DNA from: Larus michahellis
Lineage: Eukaryota; Chordata; Aves; Charadriiformes; Laridae
Length of the DNA: 64,000 bases
Direction of reading: 5' to 3'
Assembly: GCF_964199755.1 (NCBI RefSeq)
Contig: NC_133910.1
Coordinates: 10,920,711 to 10,984,710, forward strand
Shown piece by piece: positions 59,749 to 64,000 of this stretch; the stretch's first letter is position 1; each line of letters begins with the position of its first letter. The notes beneath the pieces are model-generated. The model had not been told where the DNA came from. It did no database searches and saw nothing but the letters and a program-made list of their open reading frames with translations. Made by a program: the position numbers and the translations under genes.

Positions 59749-62700
59749 TTTGGCAGGAATAAATGGGACTTTGCTTCAGCCATGTTACAGTCAACAAGGT
59801 GGCTGGAGTCTACTCAGTGAGAAGTAGCAGCACTCTGCTAGGGTGAGTTTAATGCAGTGTTTTTTGGAGGTAAAGCACTCTGGAGAGTGAGGAAGTCACC
59901 CAAACGTGTCTGAAAAAGTAATTTCTGACCAATCGATGTTTGTCCCCTCAAGGGGCAGCCAGGCAGTAACAAACAGGTCTCGCTAAATGAGTTTTCATTG
60001 CCTGACACTCGCACACAAGCAGACCGGTGGAAAGGTCCAGTCTCGCCATTGAAACCATTAGAACCTCTCTGTCCTAGCAGCCACATTTCCTGGTGATGGG
60101 CTCTGCAGCCGATCACAGCAGCAAATGCCTGGGTGCGACCCCCCTGCTGTCGAACCATTGCCGTGCCATGTTGCTGAATCCCCTCCTGGGGGAACAATAG
60201 GTCAACAGCTAATTCATTTTTCTTTAACTAACGGTGTTTCCAACAAAGAGCTTTGGGAGACGTGTCTCTGTCTTCAGTGAATGACACGTGCTGGTTTGCC
60301 ACTTCAGCTTTCGGTGAGGTGTTTTTGTGCAGGAGAAAGGCTGTGGCAGGGTGGGCAGGGACTTTCCCTGAGCAGGGTTTGCCCCCCCCGGCTTCTGCCA
60401 ACACACACCGTCCAGCCTTGGTTCTTCTGCTGCTATTCTCTTGGCTGCCCACTGAGCCCCCGAAAGCAGCTCCCTTGGGCTGTGCCGCAGGGTCTGTGCC
60501 GGTCCGTGCCCAGCCACCTCCGAGCCCTGCTTTGCCAGAGGCGTTCTCCGCTGGAAGGGCTGAAGCTCCTGTCCTCGAGCAGGGTTTCCACAAGAAATTG
60601 AGAAGTGCTGAGACTGGGCTTGTCGGGATGGTTTGGTTACGGGAGGATTTCTGTGTCTGTGCCAGACCCAGCTCCTGCACGTGTCCTCTGAGCCAGGACC
60701 GTCTGTGCCACTTGGTGAAGGCAGCGCTGCCACATGTCCCCAGGGCGGGCAGGAACCGGCATCGCTGCAGGTAGGGTCCCTGCGGGAGCCTTTGCAGAGA
60801 GGACCTGGAAAAGACCCGGTTCCAGAGGGTTTTGCTTACAGGGTGCTTTGGCCTTGATCTGCTTTCCCTCTGGCTGGGCTGGGCAGCCCTTCGTGGGGAT
60901 GTATTTCTGGCGGTGGGTATCTGAGCCCACGCCAGGGCTCGCTGCGCCGCACGGCTCGTTGCTGACAGGGTGCTGATGCTCTGCCGCAGTTGCCCAGACG
61001 GGAACGTGGCATCTCCGAGCCTTTCTCCAGCAGTAGCCAAACCGCCGGCTGCTCTTGTGGTCCAGGCGCCCAGCCTGCCTGCGGGTCCGTGCCCAGCGTC
61101 CCCGTGGGAAGGTGCCCGCTGAGCATTGCCTCTCGCAGCCTCGGGTGTAGTTCCCTTGGGTTATTCTTCCAGGCACCATCATATGGCTCTGCGGGGGCGG
61201 CACCGCTCGTGTGACATTTAACCTGGGCATTTCTTTCCCACGTAGCCTCGGGCATTGCTGGGTGGTGCCGATCGCGGTTTCAGTGTAGGACCACTGCAAA
61301 AACAGGCAGGGTGCGCTCGATTGTTGAACTCCGTTACAAGGGCAATATGCAAATGTGCTGCTTGATGCCGATGAACAGGAAATGATCCCGGATCCTGGCT
61401 GCCGGCACAGCGAGCTGACAGCTGGCATCCTTCGCACCAAACAGAGCCGTTCGTAAACACAGCCAGAGATTTCATCCCGGGCTGCGGCGCTGGGGCTCAA
61501 ACCCGGCTATTTCTTCTGTTTGTCTGGGAGCTGCACTGGAGTAGCCCCCAAACTCTGCTCATCCTCCCTGTTTTGTACCCACTCCTCTGCGCGGGGACAA
61601 GACCCACATCACCGTGTCCCAGCGGGAGCTCAGCTCTGAGCTCCCTCCTGCAGGTTTCAGATGTGTTTCGGTGGCAGGTCCCGTATTTGTGGTCCCAGTC
61701 CCTCAAATCCCTGTCCCTGTCCCCAGGCACGCTCTGGCAGAAAGTGTTTGTCCCCCCCGGGGGGCGCGGGGCGATGCTAACCCCCGAGCTGGCAGCACTG
61801 CAGCCGGGCGCCTGAGGGGCACAGGCTGCGTTGTGGAAGCGCTGAGCTCTCCTCCCACGGCCGCTGCTGAGACGCCAGCGCCGCTGAAAATCTCGGTGCC
61901 CTATATAGACGCTGACATGCAGACGAGGCGCCTAACCCGAGGATGCCTGCACTCGAAACACGCACTCGGGCTTTTGCTCTGTTTATTTTAGGTCCCTCAT
62001 TCCCATCAGGTCCCATCCGGGTGCGGGAATTAGCACGTTTCGCTTTCCTGCTTGCGGTGAGAGCGGGATGCCAGGCATGGCCGTCCCTCTGAGTGGGCAC
62101 CAGCTGCCAGCCCGGCCGTCGGGGTCGGGACTGCGACACAGCGGGGTCTCGCAGTCCCCCTCCGAACTCGTGCCCAGTCATTCCTCCGCAAGCCACAAGG
62201 CTTGGCAGGACCGCAGGGACTCGATTAGCTCATTAGGAAAAGCGGGGAGGTGTGCGTTAGAGCAGCCTCAGCATCCGCAGGGCCTTTTTGCCCAGCGGGC
62301 AGAGCCCAGTGCCCAGGTTTGGCAGCTCTCACCTGTTTGGGAGAGCCAAAACATTCTGGAAGGTGATTGCTGGCAGCGCCGGGAGCTGCCGGGCATCGGG
62401 CTGGGAATGGCTTGCTTGGCTGCGGAGGGCGATGCTGCGGTTTTGGCACTGCACCTTGTTTGTTTCTAAACTTTTATGTATTTTAGTTGCGATGTGCGTT
62501 TTTGCAGACGAATGCCGAGAAATAACTGCTGCTGGGATTAAACAAGAGCCCCTCAAGGTGCCGCTCGGCTGGGGAGGAGGCAGCTGGGCTCGCGCTGCCG
62601 GCGTGGCTGCCCGCCTGCGTGGCGTGCGTTGCTGCCGGTGGCGGGAGGGCTTGTTCGCGTGGCACTTCCCAGCCATTAGACAGCTGTTCGGCGAGTGCCT

Positions 62701-62871
62701 GGAGCAGTCGGTGGCTTTTCCAGGTCCCTCCTGGAATCCCTTCCCTGGGATCATCCCTGCTCCATCCCGCAAGCGGGGAGCTGGGTTACCCTCCCGTGTT
62801 GGCGAGCAGGACGCTTGCATCTTCCTCTCCCTTTCCCCTTCCTCTTGCTCGTTCCTTCTCCCCCTCTTTCG

Positions 62872-62927
62872 CTTCCTTTCTTTCTTTCTTTTTTTCTTTC
62901 TTTCTTTCTTTCTTTTTTTTTTTTTTT
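62872..62927 (+). repeat. CTTT microsatellite and T run
   Basis: An uninterrupted pyrimidine run with about nine CTTT units, one longer T interruption, and a final run of about 15 T. A looser pyrimidine-rich zone leads into it from about 62818. It can adopt triplex structures and is prone to length change. Confidence 0.9.
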
Positions 62928-63105
62928 GCGTCCTCCCATCTGTCCTCCTTCTCACGTCAGGCTATTTTTGGGGGCTGAGTTTTCTCACTGTCAATACGGT
63001 AGGAACCATGGGTGCAGCTCTCATGTCTTTAGAGGATGAACGCCGCTTCGGGAAGCCTTCCCAAGCAGTTACCTTGCTTGGTTCATCTTAACCCCCCTAT
63101 CTTGG

Positions 63106-63209
63106 AGGCGTTTCGAGACCGGGGGCTAAAGGGGACTAAATCTGATGGCTTAGCCGCAGGAGAGAGCCATCAGATTTAGTCCCCTTTAGCCCCCGGTCTC
63201 GAAACGCCT
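63106..63209. repeat. Perfect 45-bp inverted repeat with 14-base loop
   Basis: Bases 63106-63150 are the exact reverse complement of 63165-63209, with no mismatch in 45 pairs. The loop is 63151-63164. Pairing stops sharply at both ends. The arms start with AGGCGTTTCGAGACC and contain GGGGGCTAAAGGGGACTAAA. There is no obvious flanking target-site duplication, and no transposase or other open frame fits. Transcribed, it would form a long perfect hairpin. Such perfect symmetry means the second arm is recent, or that it was made by a template switch in the genome or during sequencing or assembly. Confidence 0.97.
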
Positions 63210-63419
63210 GTGAGCCTTGTAGGTGGTTATTAAGCAACCTGAATCTGTGTGGTGTTGGCAGGTCATTAGTTGTGCCTTTGTAACTTCCAGGGGCTTGTAG
63301 TCAAGGCAGAATTATTATTTTTTTTTATTTATTATTTCTTTTTTTTTTATTTATTTAAAAGTAATAGGAACTGCAGGGCCCAAAGTGAATTTTTTAATAC
63401 ACCTTCGTTTACCGGAAAA

Positions 63420-63890
63420 ATCAGGAGGCAGCGGCAAAGGCGCGCGGAGCTGGCGGGGGAGAGTTTGCTGGGAGGGAGCGGGTCTTTCGGCTGAGCTGCC
63501 GCCGTGCTTTGCGGCTCCCTCCTCCGTCCGAGCATCTCCGAGCGCTTCAAACACAGGGAAAGTATTTAGCCTCGAATTATCTGCATGAGACGGATGAGCT
63601 AAATGCTGTCTGCATCCCGCAGCGCCCTGGTAGAGGTGGGAGGAGAGCTGGGGCGCGGGGCCGGCCCCTTTCCCCCCTCTCCGGAGCGAAGGGGATCGGT
63701 TCCGCAGCCCGAATCCCTGGGGGAGCGGGGCTTGGGGATGCTGCCCGCATCCCTGCTCGGATCCAGGGAGGAGACCTGTCTTTGGCGGGGTGTGCGGAGC
63801 CAGAGCCGAGGAGGAGGAGGATGGGGGTGAAAAGGTGGCTGCTCAGCCCAGGAGCTGCTGCACAGCGTGGGCGGGCAGGTGATTGCTCTC
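63420..63890. promoter_or_regulatory. CpG-rich patch near right edge
   Basis: CpG density rises sharply (GCGGCAAAGGCGCGCGGAGC onward). Both strands stay open across parts of it, but no peptide is recognised. It could be an alternative promoter or the start of another gene, or simply a GC-rich patch. Confidence 0.35.
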
Positions 63891-63937
63891 TCTTATGCAT
63901 ATGCAAGGTTTATTAGTGACTTTTGTTGTAATAATAA

Positions 63938-64000
63938 ATCATAGAATCACAGAATGGTTTGGGTTGGAAGGGACCTTACGGACGATCTAGTTCCAACCCC
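63938..64000 (-). mobile_element. CR1 LINE 3' end, antisense, cut by window edge
   Basis: ATCATAGAATCACAGAATGGTTTGGGTTGGAAGGGACCTTACGGACGATCTAGTTCCAACCCC is the reverse complement of the avian CR1 3' terminus, including its terminal 8-base repeats. The rest lies beyond the window. The close match marks a relatively young copy. Confidence 0.95.

Larger units (their letters stand above)
29268..64000 (+). other. Probable next intron of the unnamed gene (no further exon found)
   Basis: Nearly 35 kb after a good donor, in which I found no exon that matches its phase and looks coding. Expected remaining exons would lie beyond the right edge. It carries CR1 relics, a MIR-like relic, two minisatellites, simple repeats, several CpG-rich patches (near 36785-36900, 40500-40760, 46960-47190, 47770-48000, 61730-61880 and 63420-63890) and a long perfect inverted repeat. 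Stop-free frames in the CpG-rich patches are not recognised. Part of this stretch could instead be intergenic if the gene has a short isoform. Confidence 0.4.

Noticed and set aside
62329..62955. 208-codon Lys/Arg/Glu-rich minus-strand frame
   Set aside because: The charged stretch is the CTTT microsatellite read in antisense. The rest shows no recognisable domain.
63106..63209. Reading the inverted repeat as a miniature transposon
   Set aside because: The CTAAAGGGGACTAAA words recall some plant MITEs, but there is no target-site duplication, the arms fill almost the whole element, and plant elements are not expected here. Not accepted without a genome-wide copy search.
63106..63209. Rho-independent terminator
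   Set aside because: The hairpin has no following T run, is far too long, and the DNA is vertebrate.
1..64000. tRNA, rRNA, CRISPR array, prophage or intact retrovirus
   Set aside because: No cloverleaf with A and B boxes, no rRNA motif, no regularly spaced direct repeats with spacers, and no gag/pol-like open frame or paired LTRs were seen on reading both strands.

Overview
The window is vertebrate nuclear DNA, most probably from a bird. It carries several CR1 LINE copies. One is a clean 3' end with the typical avian ATGATTCT-like terminal repeats (43750-43988). One antisense 3' end runs off the right edge (63938-64000). An older antisense copy lies at 59370-59748, and two very old relics lie at 18640-19300 and 32290-32660. 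Coding density is low, exons are bounded by GT-AG sites, CpG islands are present, and nothing bacterial (operons, Shine-Dalgarno sites, CRISPR) is seen. The GC-rich stretches and modest repeat load suit an avian microchromosome. Species and chromosome cannot be fixed from the sequence alone.

Left end (1-3.9 kb): a minus-strand glycosyltransferase of family GT31, recognised as B3GALT9. Almost all of the protein lies in one exon (2280-3380). That exon has no ATG of its own at the 5' end. It opens at a good splice acceptor, and the start codon sits about 440 bp upstream in an exon ending ATGCAG just before a GTGAGT donor (3821-3826). Together they give a 368-residue type II membrane protein.

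Middle (12.6-29.6 kb): the 5' part of a plus-strand gene that I could not name. A long purine tract (12649-12884) leads straight into a CpG island with two short upstream ORFs and coding exon 1 (13518-13663). After a 15.4-kb intron, exon 2 (29088-29267) lies in a second CpG island. The two exons join in phase into about 109 residues. I see no convincing third exon, so the rest of the window is probably the next intron of this gene, with the remaining exons beyond 64000.

Right part (29.6-64 kb): no gene recognised. It holds CR1 relics, a probable MIR-type SINE relic, two minisatellites, homopolymer and microsatellite tracts, CpG-rich patches, AT-rich blocks that could be conserved regulatory DNA, and one exceptional structure: a perfect 45-bp inverted repeat with a 14-base loop at 63106-63209. 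That repeat is the strongest unexplained signal in the window. B3GALT9 and the unnamed gene are arranged head to head, about 9.7 kb apart from start codon to start codon. No functional link between them can be read from the sequence.
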